Positions 13,031-22,798 of a DNA stretch of 64,000 nucleotides are shown here, piece by piece. The stretch is taken from the NCBI RefSeq assembly GCF_002843605.1, contig NZ_CP025263.1, forward strand, positions 3,129,501 through 3,193,500, read 5' to 3'. The position numbers and the translations under genes were made by a program. The notes beneath the pieces were generated by a model, which had not been told where the DNA came from, made no database searches, and was given only the letters and a program-made list of their open reading frames with translations. Position 1 is the stretch's first letter. The number at the start of each line of letters is the position of its first letter. This DNA comes from Pseudomonas sp. S09G 359. Its GTDB lineage: Bacteria > Pseudomonadota > Gammaproteobacteria > Pseudomonadales > Pseudomonadaceae.

Positions 13031-14199
13031 GTGTACGCATTGCCTTGCCGCCGCTGGACAGCCTCACGCCGGATACCGAGTTTGCGTTCGCACACCTGGA
13101 CCGCACCGGTCGCGTCAGCCACACCGGGGTCAGTACGCTGGCGTTGCTGGGGCAGGCCGCTCAATCGCAGATCGTGGAGTGCTTTCTTCATCCCACGGAC
13201 AGCGTCCTCACGCATGTGCAATTGCCGCCGCTGTCGGCTGCGAAGATCCAGGCGGCGGTGAGGTGTGCCGCGCAGGCGCTGATCCTCGGCCGCAGCGAAC
13301 TGATGCATGTCGCTCACAGCCCCCGCGATACCGATGGGCAAGTGTTCCTCAGCTGGTTGCCGACAGCGGTGCTGGAGCGCTTCGGTGCGATGTTGAGCCA
13401 GCACCGCTTAAAGCTGCGCGGTCTTTACCCCGCGCCTTATGGCTTGCCGGTGCCGGCTGCCGGGCACATCAGTGCGTGTGTGCTGGAGGGGCATTTACTG
13501 CTGCGCCACAGCCCTGAGCAAGGCGCGGTCGAACCGCAGGTTCAGGCGAGCCTGGATGCGCTGGCGGCCAGTGGCAGCCGCTTGGTCTGGTTCCGTGGCG
13601 ACGCACCCGCAGCACTGCGCGAGCCACACACTGAGCAGCAGCGCTGGTCGGCTGCTTTGCCTGCATGGGGTTTGCACGGCGGCGTCGGCAAGGTACCGGG
13701 GCCGCCAGCGGGTTGGGGCAGGGCGCTGGCCTGTTGCGCGCTGGCAATCGGCGTGTGGCTGCTGGGCCTGAATCTTTACGCTGCACGCGCGGCCAGTGAA
13801 GGTCAGCAACTCAAGTTGCAGATGACTCAGCGGGTCAAACAGGCCTTTCCCGAGTTGCCGGTGATCCTCAATCCACTGCAGCAAGCCCGTCAGCAATTGA
13901 GCGCCCGGCAGCACCCAGCCAGCAGCGACGCGTCCGAGCGCTTTGCCAGCCTGGTGCTGCAAGCGGCCAACGCGATGCCGTTCATGGTGGGCAGTGTGCA
14001 GGGCCTGATATTTGCGAACGGTGAGTTGCTCCTGAGCTTGCCCGCCGATGCGCCGCGAAACAGTGCCGACACTACCTGGAAAGCCACCTTGGTCCAGGCC
14101 GGTGTCGCCGCTGACGCCACACCCACGGGCTGGCGCTTGCGCCCGGCCGATGCCGAATCCCGCGAACCCGACTCCGGTGCTGTAGCCGACGATGAATAA
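13027..14199 (+). CDS. gspL: Type II secretion inner-membrane protein GspL (HxcY-like)
   Basis: A 390-residue bitopic protein that anchors the ATPase GspE to the membrane. The cytoplasmic actin-like domain occupies residues ~1-235, a single transmembrane helix follows at ~238-260 (ALACCALAIGVWLLGLNLYA), and the rest is a small periplasmic ferredoxin-like domain. The ATG overlaps the gspK stop, and the gene ends 8 bp inside gspM. Overall sequence is diverged, so the assignment rests on topology and position as much as on motifs. Confidence 0.87.
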   Translation: MSVRIALPPLDSLTPDTEFAFAHLDRTGRVSHTGVSTLALLGQAAQSQIVECFLHPTDSVLTHVQLPPLSAAKIQAAVRCAAQALILGRSELMHVAHSPRDTDGQVFLSWLPTAVLERFGAMLSQHRLKLRGLYPAPYGLPVPAAGHISACVLEGHLLLRHSPEQGAVEPQVQASLDALAASGSRLVWFRGDAPAALREPHTEQQRWSAALPAWGLHGGVGKVPGPPAGWGRALACCALAIGVWLLGLNLYAARAASEGQQLKLQMTQRVKQAFPELPVILNPLQQARQQLSARQHPASSDASERFASLVLQAANAMPFMVGSVQGLIFANGELLLSLPADAPRNSADTTWKATLVQAGVAADATPTGWRLRPADAESREPDSGAVADDE

Positions 14200-14737
14200 G
14201 CATTCCCTGAAACCCTGGCGTGGCCAATGGCAGCACTTCAACGCTCGCGCACGGGTACTTTGGCGCGGCCTGTCATTGCGTGAAAAACGCATGGTTGCGG
14301 GCACCGCGGTGCTGCTCGGCGGGCTTTTGAGCTGGCTGGTGCTGGTCCAGCCACCGCTGGAAAAACTCGACCACTGGCAGGCTGAAACCCCAAAGCTGCG
14401 CGCGCAAACCCAGGCACTTGAAGTGTTGCTGCGCGAGGTGCCGACGGCGACCGCCGGCCAGCCGCTTGAGCCGGCCTTGCGCCACAGCCTGGACGCGCGC
14501 GGGCTGGCCGGACGTTACCAGCTGAAGCCACTGGAGAGCGGTTGGCAATTGACGTTCGAAGCGGCGCCGGCCGATGTCGTCATCGGCTGGCTGGTGAGCC
14601 ACCCTAGGCAATTTTCTCTGGAAGTGGTCGAGGCTCGTTTGCAGCGTGCAAATGAAGCCAAGGCCGATGATACGGCAGGCACTCTGTCGGGAACCGTCCG
14701 CATGGATCAGGCGTTTGGCACTAAGGAAGCTTCATGA
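14192..14737 (+). CDS. gspM: Type II secretion inner-membrane protein GspM (HxcZ-like)
   Basis: A 181-residue bitopic protein: a short cytoplasmic N terminus with LSLREKRMVAGTAVLLGGLL entering the single membrane helix (~residues 35-52), then a periplasmic ferredoxin-like domain. GspM partners GspL in the assembly platform. It overlaps gspL by 8 bp and gspD by 4 bp, fitting translational coupling. Function is assigned by topology, the typical helix-entry motif and position. Confidence 0.87.
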   Translation: MNKHSLKPWRGQWQHFNARARVLWRGLSLREKRMVAGTAVLLGGLLSWLVLVQPPLEKLDHWQAETPKLRAQTQALEVLLREVPTATAGQPLEPALRHSLDARGLAGRYQLKPLESGWQLTFEAAPADVVIGWLVSHPRQFSLEVVEARLQRANEAKADDTAGTLSGTVRMDQAFGTKEAS

Positions 14738-17073
14738 AGTGGTCAGGTTCCAACTATGTACGCAACGCCGCGCCATTTCTGTTACTGGCGTTGAGCGCGT
14801 GCAGCACACAAACCGCGTCTAACCCGCCACCGCTGCTGGTCGACAGTGAACTCGGCCAGCCCCTGGCCAATACCCAGCGCAGCGGCGACGTACTGCTGGA
14901 ACGCCAGCGCGCGCAGACGCAGATCGAGCGGCAAGCACGGCCGCAGCGCACCTTGGTCAATCCGCCGCGCCGGGGCGGCGCGAGTGCCGGCAGCACAGCG
15001 CAGGGCAACCCGCTGGGCAACCAGCCGGTAAGCCTGAATTTCGTCGATGCCGATATTCAAGCCGTGGTGCGCGGGCTGTCCCGCGCCACCGGCCGACAGT
15101 TTCTGGTCGACCCGCGCGTGACCGGCAGCCTGACGCTGGTGTCCGAAGGCGAAGTACCGGCGCACAAGGCCTACGACATGTTGCTCGCGGCACTGCGCAT
15201 GCAGGGTTTTAGCGTGGTCGACGTCGGCGGCGTGGCGCATGTGGTGCCGGAAGCCGATGCCAAGTTGCTCGGCGGGCCGATCTACAGTGCCGACCGACCG
15301 GCTGCGAATGGCATGCTCACGCGCACGTTTCGCCTGCACTATGAAAACGCGGTGAACCTGATCCCGGTGCTGCGCCCGATTGTCTCGCCGAACAACCCGA
15401 TCAACGCTTACCCTGGCAACAACACCCTGGTCATCACCGACTACGCCGACAACCTGACGCGCGTGGCGCAACTGATCGACAGTATCGACACGCCGAGCGC
15501 CATCGACACCGACGTGGTGCAGGTCCAGAACGGCATCGCGGTGGACATCGCCAGCATGGTCTCGCAGTTGCTCGAGCAGCCGGGCAACGACGCCACCCAA
15601 AAGATTTCGGTGGTCGGCGACCCGCGTTCCAACGCGATCATCATCCGTGCCGGCAGCCCCGAGCGCACTGAGCTGGCGCGTAACCTGGTGTACAAGCTCG
15701 ACAACGCCCAGAGCAATCCGAGCAACCTGCACGTGGTGTACCTGCGTAACGCCCAGGCGGCGAAGCTGGCTCAGGCGCTGCGCGGTTTGCTCACCGGTGA
15801 AAGCGACAGCGGCACCGCTGATACCGGGCGTTCGGTATTGAGCGCGATGGGCGGCAACAGCCGTGACGGGCAGAGCGACCAAAGCAGCTCCAGCCAGACG
15901 TCGAGTACCGGCACCAGCACGGGCTACGGGCAGAGTGGCGGCAATTCGAGCAGCCAGGCCAGTGCCCCGGCGGCGGACCAAAGTGTCGCCTTCAGCGCCG
16001 GCGGGGTCACGATCCAGGCCGACGCCACCACCAACACCTTGCTGATTTCTGCACCCGAGCCGCTGTACCGCAACCTGCGCGAAGTCATCGACATGCTGGA
16101 CCAGCGCCGCGCACAGGTGGTGATCGAGAGCCTGATCGTCGAGGTCGGTGAAGACGATGCCAACGAGTTTGGCGTGCAATGGCAAAGCGGCGACCTGGCG
16201 GGCAAGGGCGTGATCGGCGGCGCCAACCTGGGCGGCAGCGGCTTGCAGACCGGCGGCCTGAGCAGTATCGACGCGCTCCCCGGCGGCCTGAGCGTGGGTT
16301 ACATCAGCGGCACGGTGAACATCCCCGGTATCGGCAATGTCGTGGACCTCAAGGTGCTGGCGCGCGCGCTCAAGAGCAAGGGCGGCAGCAACGTGCTGTC
16401 AACGCCGAACCTGCTGACCCTGGACAACGAAGCCGCGAGCATTTTTGTCGGCCAGACCATTCCGTTTGTCAGCGGCAGCTACGTGACCGGTGGCGGTGGC
16501 ACCAGCAACAACCCGTTCCAGACGGTGACGCGGGAAGAAGTTGGGCTCAAGCTCAATGTACGGCCACAGATCTCCGAAGGCGGCACGGTCAAGCTCGACA
16601 TCTACCAGGAAGTCAGCAGCATTGATGAGCGCGCCTCCAGCAGTGCGACCTCGGCGGGCGTGGTCACCAACAAGCGCGCGATCGACACCAGCATCCTGCT
16701 CGATGACGGGCAGATCATGGTGCTCGGCGGCCTGCTGCAGGACGGCTACAGCCAGAGCAACGAGGCGGTGCCCTGGCTATCCAGTATTCCCGGGCTCGGC
16801 GCGCTGTTTCGCAACGAGCGCCGGGCCACCACCAAGACCAACCTGATGGTATTCCTGCGGCCCTATATCGTCCGTGACAGCGCCGCCGGACGGGCGATTA
16901 CCCTCAACCGCTACGACTTCATGCGCCGCGCCCAGGGCGCGCTGCAACCGCAGCGCAGTTGGGCGATGCCGGGCATGCAGGCGCCGCAATTGCCGGCCGC
17001 AGCCGTGGGTGTGCCGGCGGTGCCGGCAAGCGGGCAACCCCCCGCGACGATTCGCGCAGTACCACTCCAATGA
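14734..17073 (+). CDS. gspD: Type II secretin GspD (HxcQ-like), lipoprotein secretin
   Basis: A 779-residue outer-membrane secretin. The signal peptide ends in LSAC with Cys at residue 23 followed by Ser, a lipobox without the Asp retention signal. It is therefore likely a lipidated, self-piloting secretin as known for HxcQ, and indeed no separate pilotin gene is present. Order: N0 from ~95 ([20 protein letters not shown]), N1-N3 repeats at ~190-450, and the pore domain at ~455-730 with [15 protein letters not shown] and [12 protein letters not shown] Ser/Gly/Gln-rich insert of ~55 residues interrupts N3 near 365-415. ATGA overlaps link it to gspM and gspE. Confidence 0.95.
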   Translation: MKWSGSNYVRNAAPFLLLALSACSTQTASNPPPLLVDSELGQPLANTQRSGDVLLERQRAQTQIERQARPQRTLVNPPRRGGASAGSTAQGNPLGNQPVSLNFVDADIQAVVRGLSRATGRQFLVDPRVTGSLTLVSEGEVPAHKAYDMLLAALRMQGFSVVDVGGVAHVVPEADAKLLGGPIYSADRPAANGMLTRTFRLHYENAVNLIPVLRPIVSPNNPINAYPGNNTLVITDYADNLTRVAQLIDSIDTPSAIDTDVVQVQNGIAVDIASMVSQLLEQPGNDATQKISVVGDPRSNAIIIRAGSPERTELARNLVYKLDNAQSNPSNLHVVYLRNAQAAKLAQALRGLLTGESDSGTADTGRSVLSAMGGNSRDGQSDQSSSSQTSSTGTSTGYGQSGGNSSSQASAPAADQSVAFSAGGVTIQADATTNTLLISAPEPLYRNLREVIDMLDQRRAQVVIESLIVEVGEDDANEFGVQWQSGDLAGKGVIGGANLGGSGLQTGGLSSIDALPGGLSVGYISGTVNIPGIGNVVDLKVLARALKSKGGSNVLSTPNLLTLDNEAASIFVGQTIPFVSGSYVTGGGGTSNNPFQTVTREEVGLKLNVRPQISEGGTVKLDIYQEVSSIDERASSSATSAGVVTNKRAIDTSILLDDGQIMVLGGLLQDGYSQSNEAVPWLSSIPGLGALFRNERRATTKTNLMVFLRPYIVRDSAAGRAITLNRYDFMRRAQGALQPQRSWAMPGMQAPQLPAAAVGVPAVPASGQPPATIRAVPLQ

Positions 17074-18488
17074 GCATGTTGCCCTACGCCTGGGCCAAGG
17101 CCCAACGCATCCTGCTGCGCAGCAGCGAGGAGGGCGCAGTGCTGACGGTGTGCCCGTCGACGCCCGGCTGGGCGATCAGCGAAGTGCGCCGCCAGTTCGG
17201 CCCGGCGCAGCTCGAGCAGGTGCGCGACGAAGAACTCGACGGCTTGCTCGCCGCCGCGTACGCCGACACCGGTAGCGCGGCGGCCGTGGTGGGCGCGGCG
17301 GAAAGCGAAGTCGACCTAGACCGCTTGATGCAAGACATACCGGAAATCACCGATCTGCTCGACACCCAGGACGGCGCGCCGGTGATTCGCATGATCAACG
17401 CGCTGCTTACCCAGGCCGCTCGCGACGAGGCCAGTGATATCCACATCGAGCCCTACGAAACCCACTCCGTGGTGCGCTACCGCGTCGACGGTACCCTGCG
17501 TGACGTGGTCTCGCCGCGCAAGGCCTTGCATGCGGCGCTGGTGTCGCGAATCAAGATCATGGCGCAACTGGACATCGCCGAAAAACGCCTGCCCCAGGAC
17601 GGCCGCATCGCGTTGCGCGTGGCGGGGCGGCCGATCGACATCCGTGTATCCACAGTGCCCACCGGCCACGGCGAGCGGGTGGTGATGCGTTTGCTCGACA
17701 AACAAGCCGGGCGCCTGCAGCTGGAAACCCTGGGTATGGATGCGCAGGTGCTGGCCAAGCTGGACAACCTGATCCGCCAGCCCCACGGCATCGTCCTGGT
17801 CACCGGGCCCACCGGCAGCGGCAAGACCACCAGCCTGTATGCCGCCCTGGCACGGCTGGACGCCAGCACCAGCAATATCCTGACTGTTGAAGACCCGGTG
17901 GAATACGACCTGCCGGGTATCAGCCAGATCCAGGTCAACGCCAAGATCGACATGACCTTTGCCCTGGCCCTGCGGGCGATCCTGCGCCAGGACCCGGACA
18001 TCATCATGATCGGCGAAATCCGTGACCTCGAAACCGCACAGATCGCGGTGCAGGCTTCGCTCACCGGGCACTTGGTGCTGGCCACGCTGCACACCAATGA
18101 TGCGGTATCGGCGGTCAACCGCCTGATTGACATGGGCGTCGAGCCATTCCTGCTGGCGTCTTCGATGCTCGGCGTGCTGGCGCAACGGCTGGTGCGGCGC
18201 CTGTGCAGTCACTGCAAGCAGGAAGACCCGGCCCACCCTGGCACGTGGCGGCCGCTTCGTTGTGCGGCCTGTAACCACACCGGCTACAGCGGCCGCACCG
18301 GCATCCATGAGTTGTTCTGTATCGATGATGGGATTCGCGCGTTGATCCACCAAGGGGCGGGTGAACAGGCCCTGCGCGCCGCGGCTCGCCAAGCGGGCAT
18401 GTTCAGCCTGCGCGAAGACGGTGAGCGTTGGGTGCGCGCAGGGGCTACGGCGCCGGAAGAAATCCTGCGCGTAACACGGGACGCCTGA
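17070..18488 (+). CDS. gspE: Type II secretion ATPase GspE (HxcR-like)
   Basis: A 472-residue cytoplasmic hexameric ATPase that drives pseudopilus assembly. Walker A is GPTGSGKTT at ~246-254, the Asp box and Walker B include [14 protein letters not shown] (~311), and the His box holds [14 protein letters not shown] zinc-binding pair of CxxC motifs (CSHC and CAAC, ~379-400) is present, as in GspE but not in many pilus ATPases. The start ATG at 17070 overlaps the gspD stop; an upstream extension would run inside gspD. It overlaps gspF by one base. Confidence 0.95.
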   Translation: MSMLPYAWAKAQRILLRSSEEGAVLTVCPSTPGWAISEVRRQFGPAQLEQVRDEELDGLLAAAYADTGSAAAVVGAAESEVDLDRLMQDIPEITDLLDTQDGAPVIRMINALLTQAARDEASDIHIEPYETHSVVRYRVDGTLRDVVSPRKALHAALVSRIKIMAQLDIAEKRLPQDGRIALRVAGRPIDIRVSTVPTGHGERVVMRLLDKQAGRLQLETLGMDAQVLAKLDNLIRQPHGIVLVTGPTGSGKTTSLYAALARLDASTSNILTVEDPVEYDLPGISQIQVNAKIDMTFALALRAILRQDPDIIMIGEIRDLETAQIAVQASLTGHLVLATLHTNDAVSAVNRLIDMGVEPFLLASSMLGVLAQRLVRRLCSHCKQEDPAHPGTWRPLRCAACNHTGYSGRTGIHELFCIDDGIRALIHQGAGEQALRAAARQAGMFSLREDGERWVRAGATAPEEILRVTRDA

Positions 18489-19696
18489 TGAATCGCTACC
18501 GTTTCGAAGCCGCCGATGCCGCCGGCAAACTTGAGTCCGGGCACATTGAAGCCGATAGCCAGCGCGCGGCGTTCGGCGTGTTGCGCAGCCGTGGCCTCAC
18601 CGCGCTGTCGGTGCAGCTGGAAAACCCTGTGCCTGCCGGCGGTGGTGCATTGTTCAGTGCCAAATTCTCCGACAACGACCTGGCCTGGGCGACACGGCAA
18701 CTGGCGAGCCTGCTGGGCGCCAGCCTGCCGTTGGAAGCGGCGTTGAGTGCCACGGTGGAGCAGGCGGAAAAAAAGCATATCGCCCAGACCTTGAGCGCGG
18801 TGCGTGCCGATGTACGCGGCGGCATGCGCCTGGCGGAGGCGCTGGCGACACGGCCACGGGATTTCCCGTCGATCTACCGCGCGTTGATTGCCGCCGGCGA
18901 AGAGTCCGGCGACCTTGCCCAGGTCATGGAACGTTTGGCCGACTACATCGAAGAACGCAACAACCTGCGCAGCAAGATCCTCACCGCGTTTATCTACCCT
19001 GGGGTGGTCGGGCTGGTGTCGATTGCGATCGTGATCTTCCTGCTCAGTTATGTAGTGCCGCAGGTGGTCAGTGCATTTTCCCAGGCGCGCCAGGACCTGC
19101 CGGGGCTGACCCTGGCGATGCTCAATGCGAGTGATTTCATTCGGGGTTGGGGGTGGTTGTGTTTCGGCTGCATGGCCGCCGGCTTCTGGGGATGGCGCCT
19201 GTATTTGCGTAACCCGGTGGCGCGCCTGAATTGGCACAGCCGGGTGCTGCGCTTGCCCTTGATCGGGCGTTTTGTACTCGGCCTGAACACGGCACGGTTT
19301 GCCTCGACCCTGGCAATTCTGGGCGGCGCCGGGGTGCCGCTGTTGCGCGCCCTGGAAGCGGCGCGGCAAACCCTGTCCAACGACCGTCTGAGCCAGTGTG
19401 TCAACGACGCCACCGCCAAAGTCCGCGAAGGCGTCAACCTGGCCCCGGCGCTGGCGGTGGATAAAGTCTTCCCGCCGGTGCTGATCCACCTGATCGCCAG
19501 TGGCGAAAAAACCGGCTCGCTGCCGCCGATGCTGGAGCGGGCGGCGCAGACTCTATCACGCGATATCGAGCGCCGCGCCATGGGCATGACGGCCCTGCTG
19601 GAGCCACTGATGATTGTGGTGATGGGCGCGGTGGTGCTGGTGATTGTGATGGCGGTGCTGCTGCCGATCATCGAGATCAACCAGTTGGTGCAGTAG
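18488..19696 (+). CDS. gspF: Type II secretion platform protein GspF (HxcS-like)
   Basis: A 402-residue polytopic inner-membrane protein with two GspF domains (about 65-190 and 270-390) and three hydrophobic helices. The signatures RQLASLLGASLPLEAAL and IASGEKTGSLPPMLERAA are typical. It begins [13 protein letters not shown] at an ATG overlapping the gspE stop. It is the last gene of the secretion operon and is followed 14 bp later by a strong hairpin shared with the convergent pectate lyase gene. Confidence 0.95.
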   Translation: MNRYRFEAADAAGKLESGHIEADSQRAAFGVLRSRGLTALSVQLENPVPAGGGALFSAKFSDNDLAWATRQLASLLGASLPLEAALSATVEQAEKKHIAQTLSAVRADVRGGMRLAEALATRPRDFPSIYRALIAAGEESGDLAQVMERLADYIEERNNLRSKILTAFIYPGVVGLVSIAIVIFLLSYVVPQVVSAFSQARQDLPGLTLAMLNASDFIRGWGWLCFGCMAAGFWGWRLYLRNPVARLNWHSRVLRLPLIGRFVLGLNTARFASTLAILGGAGVPLLRALEAARQTLSNDRLSQCVNDATAKVREGVNLAPALAVDKVFPPVLIHLIASGEKTGSLPPMLERAAQTLSRDIERRAMGMTALLEPLMIVVMGAVVLVIVMAVLLPIIEINQLVQ

Positions 19697-19710
19697 CCAA
19701 CGGCGCGCAC

Positions 19711-19739
19711 AAAAAAGCCCTCGTCACCGAGGGCTTTTT
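19711..19739. terminator. Bidirectional rho-independent terminator
   Basis: AAAAGCCCTCG pairs perfectly with CGAGGGCTTTT around a TCAC loop, with A and T runs on either side. It lies between the convergent gspF and pectate lyase genes and can stop transcription from both directions. Confidence 0.9.
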
Positions 19740-19767
19740 CATTTCATTACGCGGTGTAATCGTTCAG

Positions 19768-20910
19768 TCAGAGCTTGCCGGCACCGGCCTTGGCCTTGAC
19801 GTCCGCAGCGACTTTATCGGCCGCCAGCGGTGTGTAGCTGTAAGGCGGGGTCCAGCCGATGCTCGTGGTCCAGGGGCAGTTAAGCACGCTGCCATTCAGG
19901 GTCGAGCCGTTGTCGCGGTACACGCTGCCACCGTAATCGCCGGCGATTTTGTCGCAGCCGCTGATGCCACTGATCTCGAACGCGTTTTTCTCGGAAAGGA
20001 TTTTCGAGCCCTTGCCAACGCCATGGGCGTACGAGAACGGGTAGACCTTATCGCTGGTGCTGCCCACGTGGTAGTTGTTGTACAGGTGCACCTGGCCGAA
20101 GCGCACGCGTGGGGCGCGGGCCGAGATGTTCTCGAACAGGGAGTTGTGGATCGTCACCTTGAGCTTGCCATCATCGGTGGTGCGGCTGTCGCTCGAACCG
20201 ATCAGGTTGTTCTTCTCGTGGGACTTGAACGCGGTGTAGGAGATGGTCACGTAGTTGGCGCCGTTTTTCACGTCCAGCGCGCCGTCGTGATGCTGTTTCG
20301 GGCGGCCGTTGGCGGTGCCGTTCTGCGCATCGGTGCGGCGACCGTCGGTGAAGGTGACATGGTCGACCCACACGTTATTGGCGCCTTCGATGGTCAGGCC
20401 GTCGTATTCGGAGTTCCAGTTACCGTCCTTGCCGTCATCGGCGTCCCAGATCGGCTCCGGGTCCCAAGGGTTCTCGATGGTCAGGTTGCGAATGATCACG
20501 TCGTTTTCTTTGGCGTAGAAGAAACCTTCGCGGATTTCGGCAGTGCTGCTGGTGCCGACGATGGTGGTTTTGCCGGGAATATCCAGGCGGCCACGCTTCT
20601 TCATATCAGCAGTCGTCGTATAAGCCTTGCCTTCGCTGACGTCGATCACCCCAGTGATCTTGATGATACGCCCGTTGGTTCCCACCGAAGCGCTGAGTGC
20701 GGTTTTCAACTCGGCAGCGTTTTTTACCGTGTAGATGTTAGCCGCCGCTGCCTTGGAGCCGCCCTTGGTGCCGCCGTTCTGAGTGGCCCAGCCGGTCGTC
20801 GCCGAATCCAGCCAGATGTCCGCTGCGTGCGCCGGCAGGCTGCCAAGCACGAGGGAACCGAGGATGGCAGTCGCAAGTTTGCGCGTGGTGAAGGTTGGTC
20901 GTGTTGTCAT
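19768..20910 (-). CDS. pel: Secreted pectate lyase, polysaccharide lyase family 1
   Basis: The enzyme cleaves polygalacturonate by beta-elimination, giving unsaturated oligogalacturonides. It is 380 residues with a signal peptide ending LPAHA (residues 1-29). Family 1 hallmarks are the calcium/substrate region [13 protein letters not shown], the parallel beta-helix strand [16 protein letters not shown], and [18 protein letters not shown] containing the catalytic arginine. It ends opposite the type II secretion operon, and type II systems export such lyases in soft-rot bacteria, so it is the best local cargo candidate. Upstream lies a palindrome (21044-21058) shared with the divergent GntR gene. 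Confidence 0.94.
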   Translation of the reverse strand: MTTRPTFTTRKLATAILGSLVLGSLPAHAADIWLDSATTGWATQNGGTKGGSKAAAANIYTVKNAAELKTALSASVGTNGRIIKITGVIDVSEGKAYTTTADMKKRGRLDIPGKTTIVGTSSTAEIREGFFYAKENDVIIRNLTIENPWDPEPIWDADDGKDGNWNSEYDGLTIEGANNVWVDHVTFTDGRRTDAQNGTANGRPKQHHDGALDVKNGANYVTISYTAFKSHEKNNLIGSSDSRTTDDGKLKVTIHNSLFENISARAPRVRFGQVHLYNNYHVGSTSDKVYPFSYAHGVGKGSKILSEKNAFEISGISGCDKIAGDYGGSVYRDNGSTLNGSVLNCPWTTSIGWTPPYSYTPLAADKVAADVKAKAGAGKL

Positions 20911-21043
20911 GAATAATCAGATCCTTGATTAACTTGAGTGTTTAAACGCGCGTAGGTGTGGCGCGTTTCTCGAGCGGACGTCCGTGTCATCGGTGCAGCG
21001 AATCGAACGTCCGCTGCATGAGAAATACTATCATGTGTCGTTT

Positions 21044-21058
21044 CGTTGTCGTACAACT
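21044..21058. promoter_or_regulatory. GntR-type operator, copy 1
   Basis: CGTTGTCGTACAACT has perfect GTTGT/ACAAC arms around CGT. It lies 49 bp before the regulator start and about 130 bp before the pectate lyase start. It is one of five related sites in the pectin locus with consensus MGTYRTCGTAYRACW. The GT-N-AC layout is typical for FadR/FCD-type GntR proteins; binding is inferred. Confidence 0.65.
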
Positions 21059-21107
21059 GAATGCGCTATGATGTGTGCTCATTCGCAAATCGAGAGTTTT
21101 GTTCTTG

Positions 21108-21863
21108 ATGAACAAACCGAACGTCCAACCCACTGTTCGCCGCAAGCACCGAAGCCTGGCCGAAGAATTGGTCACCGAGCTTTCTCGACGCATCTGTACC
21201 GGCGAACTCGCGCGTGCAACAAAGCTGCCCACCGAAACCGAGGTGATGGCCGAGCACGGGGTAAGTCGCACCGTGGTGCGTGAGGCAATATCGCGGCTGC
21301 AGGCGTCGGGCCTGGTGGAAACCCGGCATGGTGTCGGCACGTTTGTGTGCGATATCCCGAGCCCCAGCGGCTTTCGGATCGACCCCGAGACCATTGTCAC
21401 CTTGCAGGATGTGCTGGCGGTGCTCGAGTTGCGCATCAGCCTGGAAGTGGAGGCCGCCGGCCTGGCGTGCCTGGGGCGTACCGACCAGCAATTGCAGGTG
21501 ATGCGCGACTCGCTGGACGCGCTCAATTCACGCGCGGTGAGCGTCGATTACGCGGTGTCGGCAGACTTCCAGTTTCACCAGCAAATCGCGCTGGCCACCG
21601 GCAATCGCTACTTCACCGACATCATGTTGCACCTGGGCTTGAATATCCTGCCGCGTACGCGCCTGCATTCCAAGCGCGTGGTCAACGCTGACAAGGAACC
21701 CTACCTTGCGCGCCTGAGCCGCGAGCATGAGGATATCTACAAGGCCATTGCGCGGCGTGATGCCGACGCCGCCCGGGCGGCGATGCGCCTGCACCTTTCC
21801 AACAGCCGCGAGCGCATGCGTCGTGCGTATGAAGCCGCCGCCGCCGAAGCGCTGAACGGCTGA
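21108..21863 (+). CDS. GntR-family (FadR/FCD) transcriptional regulator
   Basis: A 251-residue regulator. The winged helix-turn-helix spans ~15-80 (LPTETEVMAEHGVSRTVVREAISRLQASG, read in part), followed by an all-helical FCD ligand domain with metal-binding residues in the blocks DFQFHQQIA, HEDIYKAI and AAMRLHLSNS. The family binds sugar acids and similar carboxylates. Being divergent from a pectate lyase and adjacent to uronate dehydrogenase, it probably represses the pectin genes and is released by a galacturonate-derived acid. Start at 21108 gives MNKPNVQPTVRRKHRS; upstream codons are also open but lack a better ribosome site. Confidence 0.92.
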   Translation: MNKPNVQPTVRRKHRSLAEELVTELSRRICTGELARATKLPTETEVMAEHGVSRTVVREAISRLQASGLVETRHGVGTFVCDIPSPSGFRIDPETIVTLQDVLAVLELRISLEVEAAGLACLGRTDQQLQVMRDSLDALNSRAVSVDYAVSADFQFHQQIALATGNRYFTDIMLHLGLNILPRTRLHSKRVVNADKEPYLARLSREHEDIYKAIARRDADAARAAMRLHLSNSRERMRRAYEAAAAEALNG

Positions 21864-21870
21864 GGCCGAA

Positions 21871-22701
21871 TCAGTGAGTGTCTTCAAACGGCCCGGCAGC
21901 GGTGAAAGCCCCGCCTTGTAGGCGGCCGCCGGGTTCATCGGCGGCAGGTTGGGGTTGTCTCTCGACGTTCTCGCGAAATTTTTCCGAACTGTCCTGCGGC
22001 GCAAAGCCCAGGTGAGCCGCGTGCCGGTTACTCCACCAACGCTGCATGTTGTTCGAGACGCCATACACCACGCTATGCCCGACCTCCGTGGCCAACAGTG
22101 CGCGCGCCACCAGGTGATCGAGGTCTGCGTAGCTCAGCCATGTCGACAGCATCCTCCGGTTGCGCGGCTCCGGGAACGAGGAGCCGATACGCAAGCTCAC
22201 GGTTTCAATCCCGTAGCGATGAAAATAGAACGCCGCGAGGTCTTCGCCGTATGCCTTGGAGAGGGCGTAGTAGCCATCCGGGCGGCGCTGTGAGTGCGCG
22301 TCCAGCTCCACGTCCTGCGGGTAGAAACCGGTGACGTGGTTGGAGCTGGCAAACACAATTCGCTTGATGCCCTGTTGTCGCGCCGCCTCATAAATATGGA
22401 AGGTGCCGCGAATGTTCGCCTCCAGAATCTCTTCGAACGGTCGCTCGACTGAAATCCCGCCGAAATGAACGATGGCATCCACGTCTTTGGCCAGTGCCGC
22501 GACGGCGGCTTTGTCGGCCAGGTTGCACTGGATCACTTCATCGTGGTCGCCACGACTGGGCGTCATCGCGCTGATGTCCGAAGCCCGCACGATGTCGGCA
22601 TGGGCTTGCAGGGTTTCCCTGAGGATTTGACCCAGGCCGCCGGCGGCGCCAGTCAGCAGAATGCGGGTGAAGGGTTTGGGCGAGAGGGGTTGCTTGGACA
22701 T
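21871..22701 (-). CDS. udh: Uronate dehydrogenase
   Basis: An NAD-dependent enzyme that oxidises D-galacturonate or D-glucuronate to the aldarolactone. It has ~276 residues of the extended-SDR fold: ILLTGAAGGLGQILRETL at the N terminus, VHFGGISVERPFEEIL, IVFASSNHVTGFY with the active Ser, and YYALSKAYGEDLAAFY with catalytic Tyr-x-x-x-Lys. The RIGSSFPEPRNRRML block and the C-terminal GGAFTAAGPFE are characteristic of pseudomonad Udh. Starts at 22701 (MSKQPL) and 22716 are both possible. It follows the porin gene in the same direction, with an ~97-bp gap. It is the entry step of the oxidative galacturonate pathway. Confidence 0.93.
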   Translation of the reverse strand: MSKQPLSPKPFTRILLTGAAGGLGQILRETLQAHADIVRASDISAMTPSRGDHDEVIQCNLADKAAVAALAKDVDAIVHFGGISVERPFEEILEANIRGTFHIYEAARQQGIKRIVFASSNHVTGFYPQDVELDAHSQRRPDGYYALSKAYGEDLAAFYFHRYGIETVSLRIGSSFPEPRNRRMLSTWLSYADLDHLVARALLATEVGHSVVYGVSNNMQRWWSNRHAAHLGFAPQDSSEKFRENVERQPQPAADEPGGRLQGGAFTAAGPFEDTH

Positions 22702-22798
22702 AGTCAGGTCTTCCATTGAGCGCTGAGTAAAAGAGGCAGTGGAGCGGGGCGCTGGCCCGACGAGCGATGCGCGCTCGCCAGGCCAGGCGTGTCAGGCG

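Noticed and set aside
14782..16185. Long minus-strand frame opposite the secretin gene
   Set aside because: Shadow of gspD; its composition mirrors codon bias, with no protein family.
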